Source: a virus
Length of the DNA stretch: 64,000 bases
IMG/VR virus record: IMGVR_UViG_3300034072_001021
Coordinates: 1-64,000 of that record
Reading direction: 5' to 3' (one strand)
In this document: positions 33,510-41,811 of the stretch, piece by piece
Layout: the number at the start of each line of letters is the position of its first letter
How positions within the stretch are numbered: position 1 is the first letter of the stretch
The notes under the pieces: model-generated
The model's database searches: none
The model's input: the letters and a program-made list of their open reading frames with translations, nothing else
Told to the model about the DNA's origin: nothing
Made by a program: the position numbers and the translations under genes

Positions 33510-34667
33510 ATGTCTGGAGATACTCCGGCAACAACTGTCGCAGCAATCAATCGATTTTTCACCAGTCTGATGAATCGTCTGGCTGGCAAGCTAGATTCCG
33601 ACGCCCCTGCTGTGGCAGCTGCTAAACTGACTGACCCTTTTGATGTCGTCCTTCAAGGGGATGCCAGTGCAACCGGGAGTACTGATGGTTCTGATACGCT
33701 GACTCTGACGTTGGCTTTGGCTAATAGCGGTGTCAGTGCTGGTCAATACGGTGCCAACAACAAGATTCCGGTAGTGACTCTCGATGCCAAAGGTCGTGTA
33801 GTCTCTGCCCAAGAAGTCACTGCAAGAAGCGCTATTCAAGAATACGCAACCCCGGCCAACTTCCCAGCTACCGGCGAAGAGAATCTTCTCTACATCGCAA
33901 CAGTCGGTGGTTATCGCAACTTCTTTGTCTGGGGTGGGACTGCATACGTTAATATCACGTCCACTCTGGCAGTAGCTCAGTTGGCAGATGAAGCCACCAA
34001 GCTTGCCGATCCTGTTTCTATTAGCATCACTGGTGACGCTTCCTGGACAATTTCGTTTGATGGCTCCGCTAACCAGTCGGCAGCATTGACACTGGCTAAC
34101 ACCGGGGTAACTCCCGGCACGTACGCCAAGATGACAGTCGACGCTAAAGGTCGTGTTACCGCAGGGTCGGCTCTGGTGGCTGCAGACATCCCGTCTCTGG
34201 ATGCCAGTAAAGTAAATTCAGGTGTGTTTGATTCTGCTCGAATTCCAACCCTGAATCAGAACACCACCGGAACTGCAGCCAGTGCTGCAAAATGGACAAC
34301 TCCACGATCACTGACCATCACTGGTGATGGCAGTTGGACAATCTCTATTGACGGTTCTGCGGACGCATCTGCAGCATTTACCTTGGCTAATTCTGGTGTA
34401 GTCGCTGGAACTTATTCAAAAGTGACAGTGGATGCCAAAGGCCGTGTTACGGTAGGTGGCGCGCTGACCGCCGCAGACATTCCTTCACTCGACGCTAGCA
34501 AGATTGGTTCTGGTTCCATTCCGGTTAGTCGTGGCGGTACTGGTGGTACTGATCAGGCCACAGGCCGTGCCGGCCTTGGCATTGGCAGCATGGCCACTCG
34601 TAACGTGACTATCAGTACTGCTGGTCCTTCGGGCGGAGCTGACGGTGACGTCTGGTTCCAGTACTAA
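33510..34667 (+). CDS. Tail fibre with collagen-like repeats
   Basis: 385 residues from ATG 33510 (GGAG eight bases upstream). The N-terminus (AINRFFTSLMNRLAGKLDSD, then AAAKLTDPF) matches the anchor of the 22860 fibre. The shaft has repeats near residues 205-260 and 300-340 of the form VTVDAKGRV.AG.AL.AADIPSLDASK, shared with the 22860 fibre, so the two genes could recombine through them. It ends without an S74 domain, in RGGTGGTDQATGRAGLGIGS then DVWFQY. It is followed by likely partner and assembly genes. Confidence 0.85.
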   Translation: MSGDTPATTVAAINRFFTSLMNRLAGKLDSDAPAVAAAKLTDPFDVVLQGDASATGSTDGSDTLTLTLALANSGVSAGQYGANNKIPVVTLDAKGRVVSAQEVTARSAIQEYATPANFPATGEENLLYIATVGGYRNFFVWGGTAYVNITSTLAVAQLADEATKLADPVSISITGDASWTISFDGSANQSAALTLANTGVTPGTYAKMTVDAKGRVTAGSALVAADIPSLDASKVNSGVFDSARIPTLNQNTTGTAASAAKWTTPRSLTITGDGSWTISIDGSADASAAFTLANSGVVAGTYSKVTVDAKGRVTVGGALTAADIPSLDASKIGSGSIPVSRGGTGGTDQATGRAGLGIGSMATRNVTISTAGPSGGADGDVWFQY

Positions 34668-34677
34668 GGAGTTATAG

Positions 34678-35169
34678 ATGAAAGCTAGAGTAGCTGGAGT
34701 CTGGAGAAACGCACTCAATCTCTACGCTCGTGTAGCTGGATCGTGGAGACAGGTGCGTTATCAGTACGTGCGAGTTGCAGGTGTGTGGCGCAGAGCGTAC
34801 AGGGCCGACAATGCCCTGTACGACGGCAACATCACCATGGGTTACACCAACTTTGCTGGTGTGGATAACTGGGGATTCAGTAACGGTAACTATGGCTCTG
34901 CCAGTCCGACAACACTGAAAGACGGAACCGCTCTGTTACTGGCTCAGGTGGCCAATGATTCTAGGGGCGCATACGGTCCTAGGCGCTGGCTCCAGATTGG
35001 CATTCCTGGTAACGTGCCAGCTCCAGATATCAACAAGGCCATTTTCGGCGGGATCACCAGCGTAGCTGTTGTGTCCGTTACTTACGTCTCAGCATTCAAC
35101 CTGACTGAGATCATTCTTGGGTTCAATAGTCAGCTCCCCAACACCGGGACTGTCAGTCTTAAATTCTGA
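34678..35169 (+). CDS. Tail fibre accessory protein with VAGxWR repeats
   Basis: 163 residues. The N-terminus has three repeats of the kind ARVAGVWRNALNLY, ARVAGSWRQVRYQY and VRVAGVWRRAYRAD. In many phage tail proteins such repeats (V..GVW..) form a short beta segment joining fibre parts. The rest is a beta-rich domain. It lies ten bases after the fibre and eleven before an assembly protein, as a fibre-tip component would. Confidence 0.75.
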   Translation: MKARVAGVWRNALNLYARVAGSWRQVRYQYVRVAGVWRRAYRADNALYDGNITMGYTNFAGVDNWGFSNGNYGSASPTTLKDGTALLLAQVANDSRGAYGPRRWLQIGIPGNVPAPDINKAIFGGITSVAVVSVTYVSAFNLTEIILGFNSQLPNTGTVSLKF

Positions 35170-35179
35170 GGTCTAGTCA

Positions 35180-35764
35180 ATGTACTTCTCTCCCTCTCAA
35201 TTGGGCTTCTTTGACAGTCCTGCGTTTGCTGATTGCAAACAGGTCAGCGATGAAGTCCATAATGCTGTAATGGACATGGTGTCCCAGGGCGGTCAAATTG
35301 CTGCTGACGAGAACGGCGATCCGGTTGCAGTTCCTCCTGCTTCAGCTGCACCGACAACCATCCAAGACGTATTCGATGCCAAGCTGAAACAATGCAATGC
35401 AGATTACGAACAGGCAGTCGCTGCGCTTCGTGGTGAATATCCTTTCTCCGAGACTACCACTTGGCCCGTCCAGATCAAAGAAGCTCAAGATTACGCTGCG
35501 TGGCGTGCTGCTGGATCTGTCGGAAACCCTCCGGCTACGCCGTTCCTGACCGATCTCAGTAACGAGCGTGATGCACGTGATGTTGGTGCTGGGTTGGAAG
35601 ATCTGGTTGATCGTGTGATCGCTAACAATGAAATATATGGTCCGGAAATGGCTCGTCTGACAGCTATCCGTCATGATGCTGAACTCGAACTCTACACCGC
35701 ACTAAGTAGCAACAACCAGAGTGCCGTTGAAGCAGTAACTTGGAGTTACGCGCCAGCTCAATGA
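35180..35764 (+). CDS. Tail fibre assembly (chaperone-like) protein
   Basis: 194 residues resembling Caudovirales tail-fibre assembly proteins: a short N-terminal beta segment (MYFSPSQLGFFDSPA), a GGQIAADENGDPVAVPP hairpin, then a helical domain with YPFSETTTWPVQIKEAQDY, followed by helices rich in Arg, Glu and Ala. These proteins help fold or join fibres and are not usually in the virion. A paralogue sharing the same order (SADVNGFPVAI, then YPPSEVDTWTIQITEARAI) follows at 36334. Confidence 0.82.
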   Translation: MYFSPSQLGFFDSPAFADCKQVSDEVHNAVMDMVSQGGQIAADENGDPVAVPPASAAPTTIQDVFDAKLKQCNADYEQAVAALRGEYPFSETTTWPVQIKEAQDYAAWRAAGSVGNPPATPFLTDLSNERDARDVGAGLEDLVDRVIANNEIYGPEMARLTAIRHDAELELYTALSSNNQSAVEAVTWSYAPAQ

Positions 35765-35776
35765 TGCCCTATTCTA

Positions 35777-35883
35777 TGTACAGGTAAAAATCCTGTCTTG
35801 AAGGGGGTGATCCAGCTCGGTTTCTCCGACTGCATCAGCGGCCTCGACGTGAAGTTGACACCCGCAGTCACGGCACCTGTACA
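35777..35883 (+). ncRNA. Compact structured RNA with two exclusive folds
   Basis: The outer stem TGTACAGGT (35777-35785) pairs exactly with ACCTGTACA (35875-35883). Inside it are GGGTG/CACCC (35805-35809 with 35859-35863) and two hairpins: TCGG-TTTCT-CCGA (35817-35829) and TCGAC-GTGAA-GTTGA (35844-35858). The 5' strand can instead pair locally: ACAGG (35780-35784) with CCTGT (35792-35796). A strong terminator starts two bases after the element. This fits a switch or a stable small RNA; no known class was recognised. Confidence 0.5.
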
Positions 35884-35884
35884 G

Positions 35885-35917
35885 ATGACACGTATGGCCA
35901 AGTGCCATACGTGTCAT
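35885..35917 (+). terminator. Strong intrinsic terminator
   Basis: 14-bp perfect stem ATGACACGTATGGC/GCCATACGTGTCAT with loop CAAGT, followed by TTTATGACG. Confidence 0.75.
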
Positions 35918-35955
35918 TTTATGACGTTCAACACAAATACTTACCGAGAATTATC

Positions 35956-36327
35956 ATGAGCGAAACCTCTCTCGAAATGCTCAGAACCAGTCTTGACAGG
36001 TATTTGTCAAGGATAGTCAATACAGCCAAACAAGTTGGTAGAAGGGCATTTAATTCTACTGGACTTATTCCCGAAGGAACCATTAAAGAATGGTACGGGA
36101 TGACCACCTCTTCGAATGGACAGTGGTCTGTTGACATATCGTCGGCCCAGTTTAGCCAGATACTGCACATCGACCCACAGGCAATATATAACGACACCAG
36201 AGACAATCAGCAAGTCACAGCGTCCCTTAATACTGCATCGTTGACCAGCGTGTCAGGACGTGTCATACGCGACGGCAGCAAGGTGGGTGCCAACTGCACA
36301 GTCATGGTGAAGGTAACTGGGAGATAA
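35956..36327 (+). CDS. Tail-associated unknown protein
   Basis: 123 residues from ATG 35956. An N-terminal amphipathic helix (SLEMLRTSLDRYLSRIVNTA) resembles in style the helical starts of the fibres; the rest is a strand-rich domain with TASLNTASLTSVSGRVIRDG near the end. It is probably a small fibre or tip component, since it lies between the two assembly-protein paralogues. Expression may depend on read-through of the terminator at 35885. Confidence 0.65.
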   Translation: MSETSLEMLRTSLDRYLSRIVNTAKQVGRRAFNSTGLIPEGTIKEWYGMTTSSNGQWSVDISSAQFSQILHIDPQAIYNDTRDNQQVTASLNTASLTSVSGRVIRDGSKVGANCTVMVKVTGR

Positions 36328-36333
36328 TGTGCT

Positions 36334-36951
36334 ATGTATTTTTTTAATCCAGACGAGAAAGTATTCAATTATGGATCGTCTATCTGGCCAAATGCCGTCG
36401 AGGTCAGTGATGAAACCTATGCCCAATTGATGACGTTATTAAACAACGGATATACGTTATCGGCGGATGTAAACGGATTCCCTGTCGCAATAGCACCGAC
36501 CGAACCTCCACTGATCGATATAACAGAACGTTTTAAAGAACGTCTTAGTATTCTGAACGGTGACTATGAGAGTGCGGTAACCTATCTGAAATCCACGTAT
36601 CCTCCATCTGAAGTAGATACCTGGACTATTCAGATTACCGAAGCAAGAGCCATCTTCAAATGGCTTGAAGATAACCCCACATTGACCATTGATGACATGC
36701 CTGAATCAGTGGCGCCATTCCTGGTTACGTTGAGTGCATCTCGACTTGCTCTAGGTTATCCCAACGGTCTCGAGCATTTGGCTCAGCGGGTCATTGAAAA
36801 TAATGACTTGTTCACTCCCGCACTTACCCAGGTGACTGCGATTCGACATGCCACAGAACGCGAAATGTTGCTCGCCGTGGCTGAAGATGATTTGAGTGCA
36901 CTGAACAATGTGACGTGGTCTTTCCCATGGCCTCCTGTATTGGTCGAATGA
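36334..36951 (+). CDS. Tail fibre assembly protein paralogue
   Basis: 205 residues, clearly related to the gene at 35180: MYFFNPDEKVFNY start, GYTLSADVNGFPVAI, ERFKERLSILNGDYESAVTY, YPPSEVDTWTIQITEA and a final VTAIRHATEREMLLAV. Two assembly proteins in one cluster suggest that two fibres need separate chaperones. Weak ribosome-binding site; six bases after the previous stop. Confidence 0.8.
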   Translation: MYFFNPDEKVFNYGSSIWPNAVEVSDETYAQLMTLLNNGYTLSADVNGFPVAIAPTEPPLIDITERFKERLSILNGDYESAVTYLKSTYPPSEVDTWTIQITEARAIFKWLEDNPTLTIDDMPESVAPFLVTLSASRLALGYPNGLEHLAQRVIENNDLFTPALTQVTAIRHATEREMLLAVAEDDLSALNNVTWSFPWPPVLVE

Positions 36952-36968
36952 AATAAAAGTCAACGATA

Positions 36969-36995
36969 CATGATGGTGGTGTATTAACCATCATG
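36969..36995. promoter_or_regulatory. Inverted repeat upstream of 37013
   Basis: CATGATGGT and ACCATCATG, 9-bp perfect arms with a 9-base spacer, just before the ribosome-binding site. It could be an operator or a transcript hairpin; no T-run follows. Confidence 0.4.
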
Positions 36996-37012
36996 ACCAA
37001 TGGAGGTCATTC

Positions 37013-37387
37013 GTGAAAGAACATGGAATTAACCTCATCGTTGCAGACTCTGCTGAGGAGATTGAGAACCTTCGAGTGATTCTCGGTGTGGGTGCAGTAA
37101 GCTCATTGAAGTCATTCGAACAGATGATCTTTGTCGATCCTGACACGGTCTTCTTCTCGATCCTCAGAAGTAAGTCAGAGATGGAGAAACTGTTTGGTTT
37201 CTTCACTGTCAAACGTGGTGTGATGAGCTACGGTGGTCATCGTGATCTCGTTGGGTTCAACATCGATTGGACGAAGAAGATTCTGGCAGGCAATAAACCT
37301 CAGCCCGAAGTCCGCAAACCAATTGAAATACCCCAGCCTGAAGAGAAAGATGACCCGTATGTTGATCTGGGTTACCATCGTCGATAG
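37013..37387 (+). CDS. Unknown protein, GTG start
   Basis: 124 residues; GGAGG six bases before GTG. An N-terminal alpha/beta domain is followed by a Pro- and Lys-rich tail (KPQPEVRKPIEIPQPEEKDD), probably disordered. No family recognised. It stands alone between an inverted repeat and a strong hairpin. Confidence 0.65.
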   Translation: MKEHGINLIVADSAEEIENLRVILGVGAVSSLKSFEQMIFVDPDTVFFSILRSKSEMEKLFGFFTVKRGVMSYGGHRDLVGFNIDWTKKILAGNKPQPEVRKPIEIPQPEEKDDPYVDLGYHRR

Positions 37388-37388
37388 A

Positions 37389-37425
37389 ACATAGAGACGG
37401 AGCGGGATGACCGCTCCGTCTCTAT
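37389..37425 (+). terminator. Hairpin terminator
   Basis: 16-bp stem CATAGAGACGGAGCGG/CCGCTCCGTCTCTATG with loop GATGA, ending in CCGC rather than a T-run. Confidence 0.65.
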
Positions 37426-37436
37426 GCCGCTTCCAC

Positions 37437-37465
37437 TTTAATTTTTTATGGTCATACATTATACT
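37437..37465 (+). promoter_or_regulatory. Putative phage promoter (CATACATTAT motif)
   Basis: TTTAATTTTTTATGGT followed by CATACATTAT at 37453-37462, 46 bases before ATG 37508. Confidence 0.55.
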
Positions 37466-37507
37466 GTTAGAAGAAACACCATAAACCAAAGACCCAAGGG
37501 GAACACT

Positions 37508-38053
37508 ATGTCCGGTAATTACGACACAACCATGATCGAACGAGCGATGAAAGAACTCGAGCAGCCGTCTGGCGCAGAGGATGCTGGTAATCGGGCTCGA
37601 GAAGCTCTCAAACGCCGCGCACAGCAAGCTAAGCGGGCTATGTTCAACCTCTATCTGATCGTGACCACGTTCGTCACGATCTTCGTTATTGGTTTAGGCG
37701 CGTTCACCTACACCGAATTCCAGAAAACCAGCAAATGGGTCACCGACATTCGCCCTTGTCGCTTCGTCGATCCGAAGACTGAACAAGAAATCACCGGTAC
37801 TCGCGAGTACAACTACCAGTCGAAGAGCATCTTCGGTATCGATTACCGTATGTCTGACCAGGTTGAGGTGAAAACCAAGCTTGATCTGAAAGGCGAGGCG
37901 ATGAATATCACCGGTATCAGTAATGACGGATGGTGGTCGCTCTACTCCGACATCGGTGAACGTGGTATTCTGCTTATTAAACCGGCCAGCCTGTACGTAA
38001 TTGCCATGGGCAAGAATACTTATGTCTTTCAGGACAAAGATTTCTGCCGTTAA
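37508..38053 (+). CDS. Membrane protein with N-terminal anchor
   Basis: 181 residues from ATG 37508 behind AAGGGG. A charged cytoplasmic start (KELEQPSGAEDAGNRAREAL, then RRAQQAKR) leads into one membrane helix at about 42-65 (NLYLIVTTFVTIFVIGLGAF). The C-terminal domain is probably periplasmic and beta-rich, and contains two cysteines. Arg/Lys before the helix predict N-in topology. No family recognised; first gene of the unit reaching 43219. Confidence 0.75.
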   Translation: MSGNYDTTMIERAMKELEQPSGAEDAGNRAREALKRRAQQAKRAMFNLYLIVTTFVTIFVIGLGAFTYTEFQKTSKWVTDIRPCRFVDPKTEQEITGTREYNYQSKSIFGIDYRMSDQVEVKTKLDLKGEAMNITGISNDGWWSLYSDIGERGILLIKPASLYVIAMGKNTYVFQDKDFCR

Positions 38054-38064
38054 GGAATAGGTAA

Positions 38065-38394
38065 ATGACCGAAGGTGTTGTGAAATGGCTTCACAACCCC
38101 ACCTCCAGACGTGGAAAGCGTCTGGAGGACGTAGGTCCTGGGTGTTTTGTGCTTGAGCATGATGCAACAGGGCGTTTCTACGTAGGGGAAAGTAACAATG
38201 TAAGTGCCGAGGTGGACAAACAGTTAGCTCAACTGGCTAAAGGGAGTCATCCTTGCAAACTTCTTAACCGACTTTACGAGCGTGATGACATTATCAGGGT
38301 GTTTGAATACCCGACCAAGTCAATGAAAGAGCGAAAAACGCTCATGAAGTCGATCATCGCAGCCGCAAATACACCTTACCTCTATCTCAAGTGA
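38065..38394 (+). CDS. Degenerate GIY-YIG domain protein
   Basis: 109 residues built like a GIY-YIG nuclease domain: GCFVLEHDATGRFYVGESNN at about 26-45 fits the G-I-Y...Y-I-G-x-S pattern, followed by a helix, a G-SHPCKLLNRLYERDD segment (as in H-N..L...), and a late strand (IIRVFEYPTK) and helix. The Arg normally found in the first helix (R...H) is replaced by EVDKQ, so cutting activity is unlikely. It is not in an intron, unlike the endonuclease at 11087. It may be a domesticated DNA-binding or regulatory derivative. Confidence 0.65.
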   Translation: MTEGVVKWLHNPTSRRGKRLEDVGPGCFVLEHDATGRFYVGESNNVSAEVDKQLAQLAKGSHPCKLLNRLYERDDIIRVFEYPTKSMKERKTLMKSIIAAANTPYLYLK

Positions 38395-38400
38395 GAAAAC

Positions 38401-38859
38401 ATGAACTACGAGAACATTTTCAGTGGTTTCTTCTGGGCAGTCTACAATGAACTGTTGCCGAACACCAAGCGCATTCACGTGATGATTCGTTCCAGTGACG
38501 ATTTCGTCCTGCGCAACCCGTTTGTTGTCCCGTATCTCACGAAAAGTGATAACGGCAACTTCCTGGTGATCAATCTGTCTCACGAAGCGACCAAATCCCT
38601 TCGTGTAGAAGACGGTTTCATGTACGTGGAACTGTCCTTCTCGAAAATCATGCGTTCGATGAAGATCGACCTGTTCGAAATCGAACAAATGGGCGATCCT
38701 GACACCAACAACTACATCGATTTCAACTGTCTGATGGCACTGACTCCGAATGGTTACGCTATTTTGAGCGCGCTGCCGAAACACATGCGCCAGGGCCAGA
38801 ATCAAGAACAGAAAGTCGGTGAAAAACGCAGCCGAGCACACCTCACCGTCGTCAAATAA
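38401..38859 (+). CDS. Unknown protein
   Basis: 152 residues. Alpha/beta with clear strands (GNFLVINLSHEA, MYVELSFSKIM) and a basic C-terminal tail after residue 130 (HMRQGQNQEQKVGEKRSRAH). No motif recognised. Codon use is slightly shifted to C-ending triplets. Confidence 0.75.
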   Translation: MNYENIFSGFFWAVYNELLPNTKRIHVMIRSSDDFVLRNPFVVPYLTKSDNGNFLVINLSHEATKSLRVEDGFMYVELSFSKIMRSMKIDLFEIEQMGDPDTNNYIDFNCLMALTPNGYAILSALPKHMRQGQNQEQKVGEKRSRAHLTVVK

Positions 38860-38868
38860 GGAGATGAC

Positions 38869-39354
38869 ATGATTCGTCAGTGCGTGTTGGATATGTTCGA
38901 GCCTAATTCTCCTCATGCATTCGATGATCAGGCGGAAGTTATGCTTCCGCTTGACTCTGTTGAGGGTATGGGTGAGGAAGAAATCAAGAAACTCATTAAG
39001 AACGACGTACTTCCCATCTTTGTCGAGTGGCCAGTGCGTAATTTCCCGAAGCCAGTCACCTGGTATGGCAACGGAAAGCTATATGGAGTGATCATTGACC
39101 TGTATCGTCACCTCAAACCCAAGCAGATTGGCGTCTTCGGTGTACACGGTGTTGTAAAAGTAAACGGATCGTACAAATTACATGGCACGATCCACTATTA
39201 CGGCGGTCGACTACTTGACCCAAACCGAATCAGTACCATGAGGGCAGTTCTGATGAGCTGCAGTCTTGGCTTCGAGGAGCATCCGGATGATCGTGTACCG
39301 ATGATGTTCCATAAAGTGATCGCAACCCCTATCGAACAAACAATCGGACATTGA
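38869..39354 (+). CDS. Unknown protein
   Basis: 161 residues, AAGGAG before the ATG. Contains YGNGKLYGVIIDLYRHLKPK and GVFGVHGVVKVNGSYKLHGT, strands with Gly turns. It precedes ligA by 19 bases and may be co-expressed with it. No family recognised. Confidence 0.75.
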   Translation: MIRQCVLDMFEPNSPHAFDDQAEVMLPLDSVEGMGEEEIKKLIKNDVLPIFVEWPVRNFPKPVTWYGNGKLYGVIIDLYRHLKPKQIGVFGVHGVVKVNGSYKLHGTIHYYGGRLLDPNRISTMRAVLMSCSLGFEEHPDDRVPMMFHKVIATPIEQTIGH

Positions 39355-39373
39355 TCCGGTTGTCCCGGAGCGC

Positions 39374-41359
39374 ATGATGCGAGAAGAAATCAAGAAGTTG
39401 CGGGCGGAGTTGCTGAGACTCAATGACCTGTACTACAACAAAGGCGAGTCTGACGTGGAGGACGCTGTATACGACTCCATGAAGAAACGTCTGCTTGAGC
39501 TGGAAGGGGAAAGTGACGATCCCCTATCCCCTCTGAACCGAGTGGGCGCTCCCTCGGACGGGGGTTTCGCCAAAGTGACTCACAAGTCACCCATGCTCAG
39601 TCTCATGAACCTCTACAACGAGAGTGAGGTGATTGAATGGGTGGCTAATATCGGCTTTCCTTATCAAGCTCGGCTGGAACATAAACTTGATGGTGCTAGC
39701 CTCAGTCTCCTATATCACAAAGGCAAGCTGATCAGTGCAGCCACTCGTGGTGATGGTGAAGTTGGTGATGATATTACCGACAACGCAATCTTCTTCGAGG
39801 GTGTTCCGACAGAAGTTCCTTCGTTTGACTTCTTCATCGAAGTCCGTGGTGAAGTGATCTGCCCACACCATCACTTTAAAGTGGCGTGTGAACGCCGCCT
39901 AGTAGCAGGTAAGACCGTTTACGCCAATCCACGTAACATGGTAGCGGGTCTCATGCGTAAGAAGGAAGGCGGTGCTCTACAGGGCCTTGGTCTTCGTTTC
40001 ATCGCGTATGACATTGTGGTGCATGGCGGTGATCGTCCTGCTTCTGTTCCGTACGATTACATCAGTGAGGAGTTTGCAGCCTGTTTCAACTTTGTTGAGA
40101 GTGTCTGGGAAGGCGGTCTCGATGCAGACAAGATCATGGACGCTATCAATGAACTGACCAAGGTACGTGATCAACTCGACTACGATATCGATGGTGCGGT
40201 TCTGAAGATCTCTGATGTCGATGTCCGTATGGATCTGGGCAGTCGTTCCACATCCCCTCGTTGGGCTGCTGCTTATAAGTTCGAGGCTCAAACAGCCACA
40301 TCGATCCTTGAGCGTATTGAAGTCCAGGTAGGTCGTACTGGTGTACTTACCCCGGTTGCCAAGATCAAACCGATCAAGCTATGCGGCGTAACCATCAGTA
40401 GTGTGACCCTGCACAACTTCGATGAGATCGAACGCCTGGATCTCCATATCGGCGATACGGTCATCGTTTCTCGTCGTGGTGACGTCATCCCGAAGATCGA
40501 AGGTGTCGTCAAGAACCTGCGTGTCGATGAACACGGGATTGTCCGTGTACCGACCGAATGCCCATGTTGCGGTGGTGTAGTCGGGAAGATTGGTGAAGGT
40601 GTCGAATTATATTGCACCAATAAAACCAGTTGTCCTGCGCAAGTCATCAACAAGATGGTTTACTTCGTTAGCCGTGACGGCATCGATGTGAAACACCTTG
40701 GCCCAGCTGCGGTAGAGTCATTGATCGTGACTGGTGTGTTGGGTTCATTCAGTAGTCTCTTCTATCTGTCGGATGCTGACTTCTACGCTGCCGGCGTCGG
40801 CGAAGCCATGACCGATAAGATCCTGGCTAGCATTGAGTCGTGCAAGAAGCTCCCGTTCTATAAGGTGCTTCGGGCTGTCGGTCTGACGGATATCGGTGAT
40901 GTCACAGCTCGTGCTCTGGCAGAACGCTTCCCGTCGTTCGATAAGCTGTTCAGTGCCAGTGAGAAAGAACTGCTTGAGATTCCTGACGTAGGGCCTGCGG
41001 TAGTGGCGAGCATCATGACTCGTGATGACCTGATGGAAGGTGATCTTCTGGGTCTCGACAAGCTCATCACTTACACCGATGAAGTCATCGAGAAGGCTGA
41101 AGTCCAAGACCTTCAAGGTAAGCGGGTCGTAGTGACCGGTTCCAACTTTGAGGGTAAGTCGCGCAAGGCGATGGAAAAGGAAGTCATCTCTCGTGGCGGT
41201 AAGCTGACATCGTCCGTTAGCAAGAATACCGACTTTATCTATGTAGGGGACGGGGCTGGTCCTGACAAGATCAAGACCGCCAAAGAACTCAACTTCTGGG
41301 AAGATGGGATTCGTCTCGTAAACCCGAACACCATCACTCGTTTAGAAACCAAGGAGTAA
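39374..41359 (+). CDS. ligA: NAD-dependent DNA ligase
   Basis: 661 residues, the full length of bacterial LigA. It seals 3'-OH/5'-phosphate nicks during replication and repair, using NAD+. Domains in order: an N-terminal Ia domain (1-70); the adenylation domain with KLDG (AMP-accepting Lys104), RGDGEVGDD and a further KFEAQ motif; an OB fold with TLHNFDEIERLDLHIGD; a four-Cys zinc finger (CPCCGG ... YCTNKTSCPAQ near 395-420); helix-hairpin-helix repeats (EIPDVGPAVVASI near 540); and a C-terminal BRCT domain (LQGKRVVVTGSN). All parts are intact, so the enzyme is probably active. An NAD-dependent rather than ATP-dependent ligase is a minority choice among phages but is known in jumbo phages. 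Confidence 0.96.
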   Translation: MMREEIKKLRAELLRLNDLYYNKGESDVEDAVYDSMKKRLLELEGESDDPLSPLNRVGAPSDGGFAKVTHKSPMLSLMNLYNESEVIEWVANIGFPYQARLEHKLDGASLSLLYHKGKLISAATRGDGEVGDDITDNAIFFEGVPTEVPSFDFFIEVRGEVICPHHHFKVACERRLVAGKTVYANPRNMVAGLMRKKEGGALQGLGLRFIAYDIVVHGGDRPASVPYDYISEEFAACFNFVESVWEGGLDADKIMDAINELTKVRDQLDYDIDGAVLKISDVDVRMDLGSRSTSPRWAAAYKFEAQTATSILERIEVQVGRTGVLTPVAKIKPIKLCGVTISSVTLHNFDEIERLDLHIGDTVIVSRRGDVIPKIEGVVKNLRVDEHGIVRVPTECPCCGGVVGKIGEGVELYCTNKTSCPAQVINKMVYFVSRDGIDVKHLGPAAVESLIVTGVLGSFSSLFYLSDADFYAAGVGEAMTDKILASIESCKKLPFYKVLRAVGLTDIGDVTARALAERFPSFDKLFSASEKELLEIPDVGPAVVASIMTRDDLMEGDLLGLDKLITYTDEVIEKAEVQDLQGKRVVVTGSNFEGKSRKAMEKEVISRGGKLTSSVSKNTDFIYVGDGAGPDKIKTAKELNFWEDGIRLVNPNTITRLETKE

Positions 41360-41361
41360 CC

Positions 41362-41811
41362 ATGAGTACCGAGCTTGTCAAGCTTGAACAACCCACTGAC
41401 GTGGAACAGGTCGTTTCCAAGGCACTGGATGTCGGCGCTGCTCTGGGCTGGGGTGTCCAGTCCATGACGCGTGACACCGTCAGTGCCATGGTGCTGCTGG
41501 CCAGCTCGCGTAGCGAACACTACCGTTACGCGATTGCTGTGTCTCCGGACATCGCCCAGTACATGATGGATCTGCCTCCGGGTGCTACCACTTCGCGCGA
41601 GCACATCATCCAGACTGCCAATCCGACCGGTTCTCTGATCGGTCAGTTTGACATGATGGATCTACATGCCATCCAGGAAGAGAATGGCGAGAGCTACATC
41701 GCTCTCCTCATCCTCGACGACAACCGTAAAGTGGACAGCTACATCATCTCTCGACTGCGTCGGGCAGAAGATCACGTAGTCCACAACATCATCAAACGTA
41801 AGGACGTGTAA
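41362..41811 (+). CDS. Unknown protein
   Basis: 149 residues, AAGGAG; starts two bases after ligA. Alpha/beta, with GWGVQSMTRDTVSAMVLLAS and a final helix. Rich in C-ending codons. Coupled by TAATG to the next gene. Confidence 0.75.
   Translation: MSTELVKLEQPTDVEQVVSKALDVGAALGWGVQSMTRDTVSAMVLLASSRSEHYRYAIAVSPDIAQYMMDLPPGATTSREHIIQTANPTGSLIGQFDMMDLHAIQEENGESYIALLILDDNRKVDSYIISRLRRAEDHVVHNIIKRKDV

Noticed and set aside
31350-33510. Invertible segment around the minus-strand adhesin
   Set aside because: The ends were compared for inverted repeats; only the left terminator hairpin is self-complementary, and no matching sequence or recombinase gene was found.
39374-41359. Intein or intron in ligA
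   Set aside because: All LigA domains run on without interruption and the length is normal for the family.
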